Shown here in pieces: positions 33,963-42,402 of a DNA stretch of 64,000 nucleotides; the first letter of the stretch is position 1; every line of letters begins with the position of its first letter. The stretch lies in contig CAWFHL010000001.1 of the NCBI GenBank assembly GCA_963815645.1, positions 2,294,001-2,358,000 of the forward strand, given 5' to 3'. The notes beneath the pieces are model-generated. The model had not been told where the DNA came from. It made no database searches and saw nothing but the letters and a program-made list of their open reading frames with translations. A program made the position numbers and the translations under genes. This DNA is from JBBRHQ01 sp963815645 (GTDB lineage Bacteria > Actinomycetota > Thermoleophilia > Solirubrobacterales > 70-9).

Positions 33963-34061
33963 CCAGCGCCTCTCAGCCGCCCGTTGCTTGTATTGGATCG
34001 GCCGATTTGCACCAGATCTTGTGCCCTTTCCTACCTAGAATTAGGAAAAGCTCGGCAGCCC

Positions 34062-35577
34062 TCATCCCCTGGTCTCCCTGCCGACCACCCAGGCGGACTG
34101 CACCGGGTCGATGAAATTGGGCGGCTCGACGTAGCGCAGACGGTCGTCGTAGACGTAGTTCTTGGTGTAGCCGGTGGTGGAGGAGCCGTAGGTCCCGACC
34201 GGGCCGCGGAACTTCTGCGCGATCGCGCCGTGGACGGTCAGCGTCCCGAGCGGGCGCCGCAGTTGTAGTTGTCGACGATGAAGGAGTGGTTGATGGTGAG
34301 GATCGCGGCGTCGATCGTCGGGTTGCTGAGCGAGCCGCTGCCGTTGGTGCCGTTCGAGCAGGGGTGGTAGACGCGGACGAAGTTGTTGGCGATCAGGCCC
34401 AGCATCCCGCCGCCGGAGTTGGTCAGGTTGCCGTCGACGACGACGTCGTTCTCGGCGGCGATCGTCAGCTGGCCGGAGTAGTTGCCGTGGACGTAGACGT
34501 TGCCGCAGCCGGTGGCGCCCGGGTAGGTGGTCCCGAACGGCGTGTAGGCGGCCGAGCAGGAGTTGTTGGTGACGTAGACGACGCCGTTGGAGGGGAAGGA
34601 GATCGGCCCGACCGTGCCGGTCCCGTGGTCACCGTCATGCTGTTGCCGTTCAGCGTGATGTAGATCTGGCCGTTGAACTTGTAGGCCGGCTGGGTGATGT
34701 TGGCGAGCTGCTGGTTGCTGGGCGGAGGGGTGAGGACCGGGGCGCTGGTGACGCTGTTGGCCGATGAAGTTCGGGCTGCTCGGGCTGCAGATCGAGAACC
34801 AGCCAGGGGATGGCGGCGCTGGCCTCGATCGAGTCGGCGCTGGTCGCGGCCGAAGGTCGGCGAGCCGCAGATCCCCAGGGAGTCGTTGGTGTGCAGCGGC
34901 CCGTTGATCGCGTCGCCGCTGATGAAGGCGATCTTGGTGCAGAACTGCCCGCCCGAGTTCGGGATCGGCGAGTTGTAGCGGCCCTGCTCGTAGGTCAGGG
35001 TGCACTGCTGGTAGGCGCCCTGCACCGTGTTGCGGGTCGACCGTAGACCACCGGGTCGGAGGTCTCGAGCTGGGTGAAGTACATGTAGTCGAGGAAGCTG
35101 GCCCGCTTGTAGGTGGCGACCAGCGAGACCTTGGCGTTGCCCGAGTAGCCGGTGGAGCGGATCCGGAAGGAGCCCGGCCATCGCCCCGCTCGACTCGATC
35201 ATGCTCCCGACCGCGTCCGCGGTGTCGCAGCTGGAGTGCCCGGTGGCCGGGATCAGCTCGATCGCGTAGGTCGCCCCGGTGTTGCCCGGCACCGGCCGCC
35301 GCCGCGTCGTCGACCCCTGCTGGTTGACCGCGTTGGGGGTCGGCACCGCGGTGCAGTCGGTCCAGTAGTTGTTGTCGGCGTTGAGGTGGAAGGAGTAGTC
35401 GTTGATCCCGGCCTGGGCCGCCTCGTAGGCCTGCTTGCGGTCGAGGTCGCCGCGGCTCAGGTGGACGTCGCCGCTGACCGCGGTGACCGTCGCCAGGACC
35501 AGCAGGGTGACCACGAACAGCCCCAGCGCCGTCGTCGCCATCGTGAAGCCCTGCTCGGATCTCAGCCGCTCTCTCAT
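34062..35577 (-). CDS. PilX-like pilus assembly protein, several frame breaks
   Basis: About 504 residues when repaired. The N-terminus (MRERLRSEQGFTMATTALGLFVVTLLVLATVTAVSGD) resembles a prepilin leader with Gly-Phe cleavage context but lacks the usual Glu+5. Then come LDRKQAYEAAQAGINDYSFHLNADNNYW and a long extracellular part with many Asn/Gly/Thr and cysteines (QQCTLTYEQGRYN, GPLHTNDSLGICGSPTF, TIAAENDVVVDGNLTNSGGGMLGLIANNFVRVYHP). The beta-solenoid-like DVVVDGNL...IDAAILTINHSFIVDNY segment suggests a repeat surface domain. Breaks occur near 35175, 35040, 34765, 34620 and 34255. The ATG at 35577 overlaps the pilW stop (ATGA). Confidence 0.65.
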
Positions 35578-36259
35578 TGGCAGGGGAGGTTGTTGGCGCT
35601 GGTGCTGAAGGCGGCGGGGCTGAAGCGCAGCAGCGCGGTGTCCTGGACGCTTGCCGCGGCGCCCGGGTCGGGCGTCGCCGAGTAGCTCGGCGAGACCTTC
35701 AGCGCGACCGTCACCTGCACCGTGCGCGCCGCGTCGGAGGGGAGCAGCGGGGTCGGGCAGCGGCGTCGCGGAGACCTGGCCGCTGCTGTAGGCGTAGTAG
35801 CGGAAGGGCGCCGGGCTCGAGGCGACGCCGGTCATCAGTTGCCTGGCTGCTCGAGGGCGTGCTGGCGAAGGTCCAGGCGGGCACCGAGCCGCCGGTCGCC
35901 GGGAAGACCGACTCCGAGAGGGTGCCGCCGTTGAGGTCGACCTGGCTGAGCACCGGGGTGGGGGCGACCGCCGAGCCGGTCTGGTGCAGGAACCGCAGCG
36001 AGGTGCCGGTGCTGCCTGCCTGGATCGGCGCGATCTGGGGCGCGACGCAGGCCGAGTGGAGCCCGTCGATCACCTGATACAGCGCGATCCGCGCCCGCTG
36101 GGTCGCGTCGACGCGGCCGTTGATCCGGGCGCTCTGGTGCAGCGTGGTCATGATCACGGTGGTCAGGCCGAAGAGGACGAGCATGCCGGCGGCCATCGCC
36201 ACCAGCTGCTCGACCAGGGTGAAGCCGCTCTGATCGGAGATCAGGGCCCCGCGGCTCAC
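35574..36259 (-). CDS. PilW-like minor pilin, frame breaks
   Basis: About 228 residues when repaired. From the GTG at 36259 the leader VSRGALISDQSG precedes FTLVEQLVAMAAGMLVLFGLTTVIMTTL, a type IV prepilin N-terminus with Glu+5. LHQSARINGRVDATQRARIALYQVIDGLHSACVAPQ and FLHQTGSAVAPTPVLSQVDLNG follow, as in PilW/PilJ minor pilins. The frame shifts near 35838 and 35758; the last part reads VQVTVALKVSPSYSATPDPG...FSTSANNLPCQ. It overlaps both neighbours by 4 bp (GTGA with pilV, ATGA with pilX), so the three are translationally coupled. Confidence 0.72.
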
Positions 36260-37644
36260 GTGCACACCCCGCTCGCTGGTGCCGGAGCCCATGAACACGT
36301 TCGAGCGTCGTGCCGTTGACCAGGTCCTGGACGAGGACGCCGCTGGTCGTCTTGCGGCGGCTGCCGTTGTCGACGCAGACCGTGTAGCCGCTGCTGCTGC
36401 TCCAGGGGAGCCCGGGGTCGGCCAGCTTGCCCGAGCTGTTGGTCGCATAGGTGCGCTTCACCGAGCAGGCGGTGTCGTTGACGATCACGTGGGCGTTGGA
36501 GACCGGCGAGCCGGGGGTGAGCGAGCTGGTGCCGCTGAACACGGTCAGGTTGAGCGCCGGCAGCTGGACCTGCGCCGGAGCGCTGCCGCCGGCGGGGACG
36601 GAGACGCTTGCCATCGCCGCCGCGCCGGGCGGGTTGGGAAGGCTGTTCGGGTTCGGGTTGTTGCTCGAGCAGGCGCCGGCGTAGACCGTGTCGGGCGAGG
36701 CGAAGGGGAAGACGGGGGTGGCCGTCACCGTGCTCAGCCGGGCGCCGCCCGGCGATCCGTAGGCCCTCGGGGTGGTCATCCCGGTGTTGAAGACGACGAC
36801 CGAGTCGGCGCTGGAGTTGACCAGCGTCGGCGAGCTGCCGATCCGGGTCTTGAAGGTGACCGGGATCGAGCCCCCCTGGTCGTACTGGAGCGCGACCGTG
36901 TTGGTCGTCCCGGCGATCACGCTGATCGTCTGCGGGCTCGGTGCATTGCCGTCCTTGTCGACCAGGCCCGGGGCCCCGCCGGAGGGGGTCAGCGTGTAGG
37001 TGCCGGCCGCCTGGTCGGCGAACACCGCGCAGCCGGTGGAGTCGGTCGAGCCGCTGAACGAGCCGGCGCCGGAGCCGCTCACCCCGATCCCGGAGATCGG
37101 GGCTCCCTGAGCGTTCGATCGCCGAGATCGTCAGGGTGCCGTGCGCCGGGTCGAGCGAACCGGTCGGCGGGGCGATGATGCTCTGGATCACCACCGGGGG
37201 CCGCGCCCCGATGCCGGCCCAGGTGACGGACGAGGTCACCTTGACGTAGTCGGCCGATGAGGTTCCCTGCCCGCAGGACGCGGTGCCGGTGGTGTCGTTG
37301 ATGAACTGCCCGGTGGAGTTGACCGTGAACTGGGTGCCGTCGAAGCTGACCGTGCGGGTCTGGCTGAGCTTGTTCAGCGTCGGCACCCGCAGCGAGCGCA
37401 GCCGGGCCTGGTCCTCCTGGGCGACGGCGTAGGCCGCGGAGTGCTGGCGCTGCTCGGAGGCCTGGTGGGCGGTGGCGCCGAGCAGGCTGAAGGCGGCTCC
37501 GGCGAGCAGTGTGGCGACGAGCGCGCTCATCAGCACCTCGATCAGCGCGAAGCCCGCCTCGGCGCGGGGGTGAGCGCGCTGCGCTCGGGACGCAGCAGAC
37601 GACCGCGGGAGCGCCTCCCGCACCTGGACGGGGCAGATGTTCAC
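36256..37644 (-). CDS. PilV-like minor pilin with carboxypeptidase-like domains, frame breaks
   Basis: About 462 residues when repaired, from the GTG at 37644. The leader ends Gly, then FALIEVLMSALVATLLAGAAFSLLGATAHQ (prepilin, Glu+5). The rest is extracellular: SFDGTQFTVNSTGQFINDT, a domain GIGVSGSGAGSFSGSTDSTGCAVFADQAAGTYTLTPSGGAPG that resembles a carboxypeptidase-regulatory/SpaA-like beta-sandwich, and a second such stretch (NAHVIVNDTACSVKRTYATNSSGKLADPGLPWSSSSGYTVCVDNG). Breaks lie near 37108 and 36302. These adhesin-like domains are unusual for PilV and suggest a tip adhesin role. First gene of the minor-pilin operon. Confidence 0.68.
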   Translation of the reverse strand: MNICPVQVREALPRSSAASRAQRAHPRAEAGFALIEVLMSALVATLLAGAAFSLLGATAHQASEQRQHSAAYAVAQEDQARLRSLRVPTLNKLSQTRTVSFDGTQFTVNSTGQFINDTTGTASCGQGTSSADYVKVTSSVTWAGIGARPPVVIQSIIAPPTGSLDPAHGTLTISAIERSGSPDLRDRGERLRRRLVQRLDRLHRLRGVRRPGGRHLHADPLRRGPGPGRQGRQCTEPADDQRDRRDDQHGRAPVRPGGLDPGHLQDPDRQLADAGQLQRRLGRRLQHRDDHPEGLRIAGRRPAEHGDGHPRLPLRLARHGLRRRLLEQQPEPEQPSQPARRGGDGKRLRPRRRQRSGAGPAAGAQPDRVQRHQLAHPRLAGLQRPRDRQRHRLLGEAHLCDQQLGQAGRPRAPLEQQQRLHGLRRQRQPPQDDQRRPRPGPGQRHDARTCSWAPAPASGVCT

Positions 37645-37778
37645 GGCCTTTCAAGCATCGGCCGGGCGCGGGGGGCGGCGCCGCAGCCGCCGAGGCCGGT
37701 GGACGAATGGGGGAGCAGCCGCAGGACGCGGTGCGCCGGCGCCCTAGTACGTGTGTCGAGCAGGGCCTCCGGCCAATG

Positions 37779-37808
37779 CTTCAGTTAGTGAAGTCTTGGC
37801 GCTATACT
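37779..37808 (+). promoter_or_regulatory. Promoter and operator-like palindrome of the HxlR gene
   Basis: TATACT at 37803-37808 is a good -10, with TTCAGT at 37780-37785 as a weak -35 (17-bp spacing). The -35 is embedded in a perfect inverted repeat CTTCA-GTTAG-TGAAG (37779-37793), a probable autoregulatory site. The remaining gap (37645-37778) holds no recognisable gene. Confidence 0.55.
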
Positions 37809-37856
37809 CGCTGAAGCGGGTCGCTCGCCGTTCGAGCGGCACCTTGATCGAAGCCG

Positions 37857-38192
37857 ATGAGCGCAATCAGCAACTCCAGATGCCCGGTCTGTCGCACCGC
37901 TGACGTGATCTCCGGCAAGTGGACGCTACTGGTGATCCGCGACCTCGCCGACGGGAACAGCCGCTTCTGCGAGCTGGAGCGCTCGCTGGAGGGGATCAGC
38001 CCGCGGACCCTCTCGCTGCGCCTGCGGGCGCTCGAGGAGGTGGGGATCGTCGAACGCCACACCTACCCCGAGGTCCCGCCCCGGGTCGAGTACGCCCTGA
38101 CCGAGAAGGGCCGGGCGCTGGTGCCGCTGATCGACGACATGCGCGCCTACGGGAACAGGTGGCTCTCGGCCGAGCCGGTCGCCGCCGCCTGA
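37857..38192 (+). CDS. HxlR-family winged-helix transcriptional regulator
   Basis: 111 residues, standard for the family. It shows RCPVCRTADVISGKWTLLVIRDLADGNSRFCELERSLEGISPRTLSLRLRALEEVGIVERHTYPEVPPRVEYALTEKGRALVPLIDDM: the N-terminal Cys found in redox or ligand-sensing members, the recognition helix ISPRTLSLRLRALEEVG and the beta-wing VEYALTEKG. HxlR proteins respond to aldehydes, quinones or oxidants. Its regulated partner is not obvious here. A palindrome overlaps its own promoter. Confidence 0.9.
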   Translation: MSAISNSRCPVCRTADVISGKWTLLVIRDLADGNSRFCELERSLEGISPRTLSLRLRALEEVGIVERHTYPEVPPRVEYALTEKGRALVPLIDDMRAYGNRWLSAEPVAAA

Positions 38193-38256
38193 GCAGCTCG
38201 CTGCAACCTAACGTGCAGCCGCAGGAGGGCCGCAGGCGCGGGAGAAGCCCTCACCC

Positions 38257-40106
38257 GTGCGTGACCCAGTCCTACGCGAAGCCCTGAGCACGCTCGCCGC
38301 CGAGGCGGCGACGCGGCTTCGCTCGCTGGTCGCGACCGGAGACGAGATCCCCTTCGACGTCGCCGAGGACTCCGGCGAGAGCGCCCACTTCTACCGTTAC
38401 GTCCCCCTGACCTCGCGATTCGTCGCGGAGCGCTCCGACCAGCTGCGGACGCTGCCCTCGTTCGGTCCCGCCTGCGCGGCGGTCAGCGCCGCCGGCATCG
38501 CCGCGCCCTACCTGGAGGCCCGCGGGGCGACCGTTCCCGCCGACCCCGACGAGCGCGCCGCGACGATGCTGATCGGCTTCATCGCCGACCTCTGGGAGGG
38601 ATGTGCCGAGTTCACGCTCGACGCCGCCCGCCTCGAGCGGGCGATCGGCGAGCTCGACGCCGAGACCCGCGACGTCCACGAGGCCGACCTGCTGATCGCG
38701 CCGATCGTCGGCCTGCAGATGCCGCTTCCCCGCCTGCAGCTTCCCAGCGGCGTTCGCGTGGTCAGGGCCGACACGCTCGACGCGCCGATCGAGGCGATGC
38801 GAAGCGAGGGCATGCAGCGAGCCGCCTGGGAGCCCCAGTACCTCGCCCTGGCCGAGCAGGGAGAGGGCCCCGAAGGGGTTGGCGCCGCCCTCAGCCAGCT
38901 CCACGACCTGATCAGCGTCCTGCGCCTCTACCGGGAGGGAAGCCTCGGCCTCGGCCCCTACGCCTTCGCTCCAACCGGCGAGCGCAACTGGCGCCGCATC
39001 GCCACCGGCGCGCCCCCGACCAGGCCCGGTGGCTACCAGCTGAGTGAGGACGACACGATCGAGCTCCGGGGCTTCGCCCACGACCTCGAGATCCGCCCCG
39101 ATCCGGACGGCGCCCTCGCCTGGGCAGTCGGGAGGTTCGAGATGGGCTGCGAGCGGGCGACAGCGCTCGAGGGGCTGAGCGACCACCTGCTGGCGCTCCG
39201 CGCGGTGCTGGAGGGACCGGGGCCGGTCAACGCTCCCCTGCCGGCCCGGATCGCCGCCCTGCTGCCCGACGGGCCCGATCGTGACGACGCGAACTTCCGG
39301 ATCGAGCGCGCCCAGCAGCTCGAGCACGCATTGATGAGCGGCCGGCGGCTCGAGCCGAGCGGCGAGGACCGCTCCAGCGCTCTGGAGCTGGCGGCGTGGG
39401 TCGAGGGCTGTGCCCGCTCGATCCTGCGCGACGGCGCGCTCGGCTACTTCGGCGACGATCTCTGCGCCGCGGCCGACGAGACGCTGATCGCCGACGGCCT
39501 CGATGCCGGCGAGCCGGCCGACGCTCCGCAGATGGGCGGCACCGCCGAGTGGGAGGCGCTCGGCGCCGAAGACACGGCGGAGGCGGATGAGCATGCTGCG
39601 GAATCCGAGGACGAGGAGGCGGTCACCGACCTGGCCGAGACGGGGGAGTCCGTGGTTGAGCCCCAGCCCGGCACCGACGAGATCTCGGTCACCCGGATCA
39701 CGTCGGACCCCGAGCCCGACCCTGAGCCCGAGTCGGAAGAGGAGCCGCAGACGCGGATCCTCGAGCCGATCCCCAGCGATCAGTCAGAGATCCGGGTCAG
39801 CGCCATGCGGCGGGAAACGGAGGACGAGCCCGAGGAGGGCGCGGCCGACGACTGGTTCGAGGAGTTCGACGAGCACGGCGACCCAGCAAGGGAGGAAGAG
39901 ATGATCAACCGCGACTGGAACGACGAGGAGGCGCGAACCGCGACCCTGGAATGGCCCCTTTCCCCCGCGAGGCGGGTCGCGAGGAGGCCGAGCGGGAGCG
40001 GATCGACAGCCCCCGGGTACGCCATCTGTTCCCGGTTCCCGAGGACGCCGACTGGGACGTCTCGGAGCTCGAGTACGACCGCAACAGGCGGGCGCGGGTC
40101 AGCTGA
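38257..40106 (+). CDS. Large acidic protein of unknown function, one frame break
   Basis: About 616 residues when one missing C near 39972 is restored. The N-terminal ~430 residues are helical and soluble (DVAEDSGESAHFYRYVPLTSRFVAERSDQLRTLPSFGPACAAV, LLIAPIVGLQMPLPRLQLPSGVRVVRADTLDAP, AVGRFEMGCERATALEGLSDHLLALRAVLEGPGPVNAPLPARIAALL). The next ~150 are strongly acidic and low-complexity. A conserved-looking C-terminus follows (REEAERERIDSPRVRHLFPVPEDADWDVSELEYDRNRRARVS). I recognise no family. Its stop overlaps the convergent Get3-like ATPase gene by 8 bp. GTG start at 38257. Confidence 0.65.
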
Positions 40107-41257
40107 CCGGAGCCGCCGCCACGATCTTCGCCCGCTCCCTGCCGCTGGCGAACAGGTAGCGGTTGATCTGTCGCCAGCCCGGCGAGGTCGTGGACGTCCT
40201 CGTCGAGGTAGGGGACCTGGATTACGCTGCGGGTGCGCAGCTGCGCGGCAAGGTGCTCGATGTTCCGCCGGTCTCGGTCGGCCAGGGCCTGGTAGTCGAA
40301 GAAGTTGCGGGCGACCCTCTGGGCCAGCCCGAGGTCACCGAGCGCGCCCTCCAGGGCCGCGACCAGGTCCTCGCCGTTTCCGCGCAGGTGCTCAGAGGGG
40401 TAGTGGACCTTGTTGACGATCACGCCGCCGAAGGGAAGCTTCGCCTCGACCAGCTTGCGGTGAAAGTAGACGGCCTCGGAGATCGGCTCCCCCTGCGGGC
40501 CGCAGATCACCAGGAAGCAGGTGCCGGGATCCGCGAGCAGCTCGTTGACCCGCTTGGCCCGCTCCTGGAAGCCGTCAACCATGCCGCTGAAGGCGGTGAA
40601 GAACTCGGAGAGATCGGCGAGCAGGTCGAACCCGAGGATCCTCTTCAGCACCGAGAGCGCGACGGTCGCGCCGCGCCCGGCGACCTTGGCGGCGATCCCG
40701 GTCGGCCGCATGAAGACCCGCAGCGAGCGGCCCTCGATGAACTGGGTGAGCCGCCGTGGAGCGTCGAGGAAATCCAGAGCGTCGCGGCTGGGCGGGGTGT
40801 CGAGCACCAGCAGATCGAACTCCCCCTCGGAGTGGAGCTCGAACAGCTTCTCCATCGCCATGTACTCCTGGGAGCCCGCGAGGGCGTTGGAGATCTGCTG
40901 GTAGATGCGGTTCTGGAGGACCCGATCGCGTGATTCCTCGTCCGGGGCGTGGCGGCTGACCAGCTCGTCGAAGGTCGCCTTCGCGTCGAGCATCATCGCC
41001 CACAGCTCGCCCTCGATCTCGATCCCGTGCTTGGCGAACAGCGCCGGTTCCACCCTCCTCGCCTCGTTGCCGAGCTGCTCGAGCCCGAGGGAATCGGCCA
41101 GCCTCTTGGCGGGGTCGATGGTCAGCACGCAGACCTTCTTGCCGCGCTCCGCCATCCCGGCGGCGATCGCCGCCGAGGTCGTGGTCTTGCCGACTCCGCC
41201 GGAGCCGGCGCAGATGCAGATCCCCTTTCCCTCGAGCGCTTCGGAGACGGCCGGCAT
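40099..41257 (-). CDS. Get3/ArsA-like ATPase (second of pair), one frame break
   Basis: About 385 residues after removal of one extra G near 40178, the length of mycobacterial Rv3680 as I recall it. A deviant Walker A with the signature Lys (CICAGSGGVGKTTTSAAIAAGMAERG), the Switch I-like VLTIDPAKRLADSLGL and Switch II (LLVLDTPPSRDALDFLDAP) mark the ArsA/Get3/TRC40 class. The C-terminus FDYQALADRDRRNIEHLAAQL...LFASGRERAKIVAAAPVS closes the fold. The start overlaps the upstream ATPase stop (TGATG). The pair resembles the mycobacterial BagA/BagB (Rv3679/Rv3680) complex; a role in arsenite export is unlikely because no arsB is present. Confidence 0.82.
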
Positions 41258-42192
41258 CAGACCCTCGTCGAGAGCATCCGGGCCTGCTCGATCCCGAGCT
41301 CCGGCTCGAACACGAACGGGAGGGTCTTCACCGGGCTCGCGGTTCGGCGGCGCAGGCGGGCGAGCTGGGAGCGCTGCGAGCGCGCCCTGCGAAACTCCGA
41401 GACGGCGGCACGGGCGGCGTCTCGCATCGCCCCCTTGCCCGCATCCGCCGGCCCGAGGGCGGTGAGCCGCTCGGCATCGTCCTTCGAGAAGCGCTCCGGG
41501 TAGAGCGCGTTCATGTAGACGCGGTCGACGGAGATGCCGATCTCGTCGCGCAGCGCCCGCTCCAGCACCGCCGACTCGTTCACGGGCATCTCCTCGGGGA
41601 GCGAGACGATCGCGACGCCGGTATGGGCGTGATCGGTGATCAGGCGGTCGAGCTCGCGCGCCTGGCCGTGGATCGGGCCGACCCGGGCGATATTGGCGAA
41701 GGTCCGCGGCGTCTCGAGGAAGCCGATCCCGTGGCCCGTCGCCGGGGCGTCGACCACGACGAGGTCGTACTTGCGTCCCTGCTTGACCCTGCGGTCGGGC
41801 TGCGCCAGCTCCCAGATCTTGCCGATCGTGACCAGCTCCTTGAGGCCGGGAGTTGCCGCTGTGAGGTAGGTGAAGATGCGGCTGCGAAACAGCATGTCGC
41901 GCATCGCCCGCACCTTCAGCTGGAGCAGCACGTACTCCCTCATCGACTCGTCCGGGTCGATCGAGATGGACCAGAGGTTCTCGGCCATCTCGACTTCGTG
42001 GAAACCGACCTCGGCCCGGTTGAAGACGCGCGAGGCGTGCTCCTGCGAGGCGACCTCGCAGACGATCGTCCGGCGGCCCTCGGCGGCGGCGCGCAGGCCG
42101 AGGGCAACGGCCACGGTGCTCTTGCCGACTCCGCCCTTGCCGGTGACGAAGACCAGCCTCTTGTCGAGAAGCTCGGCGATCCGGTCATTCAA
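41257..42192 (-). CDS. Get3/ArsA-like ATPase (first of pair)
   Basis: 311 residues from the TTG at 42192 (LNDRIAELLDKRLVFVTGKGGVGKSTVAVALGLRAAAEG); an ATG at 42240 would add 16 residues encoded by the stem-loop repeat, which looks less likely. Deviant Walker A GKGGVGKST, CEVASQEHASRVFNR, Switch II LVVVDAPATGHGIGFLETPRTFANI, then helical DEIGISVDRVYMNALYPERFS. It lacks the tail-anchor-binding methionine-rich helix of eukaryotic Get3. It precedes and overlaps the second ATPase, the same order and size relation as the mycobacterial pair. Confidence 0.82.
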   Translation of the reverse strand: MNDRIAELLDKRLVFVTGKGGVGKSTVAVALGLRAAAEGRRTIVCEVASQEHASRVFNRAEVGFHEVEMAENLWSISIDPDESMREYVLLQLKVRAMRDMLFRSRIFTYLTAATPGLKELVTIGKIWELAQPDRRVKQGRKYDLVVVDAPATGHGIGFLETPRTFANIARVGPIHGQARELDRLITDHAHTGVAIVSLPEEMPVNESAVLERALRDEIGISVDRVYMNALYPERFSKDDAERLTALGPADAGKGAMRDAARAAVSEFRRARSQRSQLARLRRRTASPVKTLPFVFEPELGIEQARMLSTRV

Positions 42193-42204
42193 GCAGCAGG
42201 TGGT

Positions 42205-42333
42205 GCTATGCCGGCGTGGTGTTAGCGCCGGCACCGGCATGTGAGGCGGCGCAGCCGCCGCAAGTGGTTCAGCTATGCCGGCGCGGTGTTAGCGCCGGCA
42301 CCGGCATGTGAGGCGGCGCAGCCGCCGCAAGTG
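42205..42333. repeat. Tandem 62-bp stem-loop element between divergent ATPase genes
   Basis: Two direct copies (42205-42266 and 42272-42333) differ at one base and are separated by GTTCA. Each contains two stem-loops: TGCCGGCGC-GGTGTTA-GCGCCGGCA (9-bp stem, perfect in copy 2) and GGCGGC-GCA-GCCGCC (6-bp stem). The pair lies in the 210-bp gap between the Get3-like ATPase (minus) and parA (plus). It resembles REP/BIME-type intergenic palindromes. No promoter is obvious in the remaining ~70 bp. Confidence 0.75.
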
Positions 42334-42402
42334 CTTGCACCGTCTGTAGCAATTTCGGGGAGCGGCAGGAAAAGTCCCTGCCCATGCGAATAACCCGCGC
42401 AA

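Noticed and set aside
40099..42192. Arsenical pump operon
   Set aside because: No arsB, arsC or arsR; the paired ATPases fit the mycobacterial Get3-like pair better.
42193..42240. ATG at 42240 as the start of the first Get3-like ATPase
   Set aside because: The extra 16 residues would be encoded inside the repeated stem-loop element and add no family sequence; the TTG at 42192 fits the Walker A spacing better.
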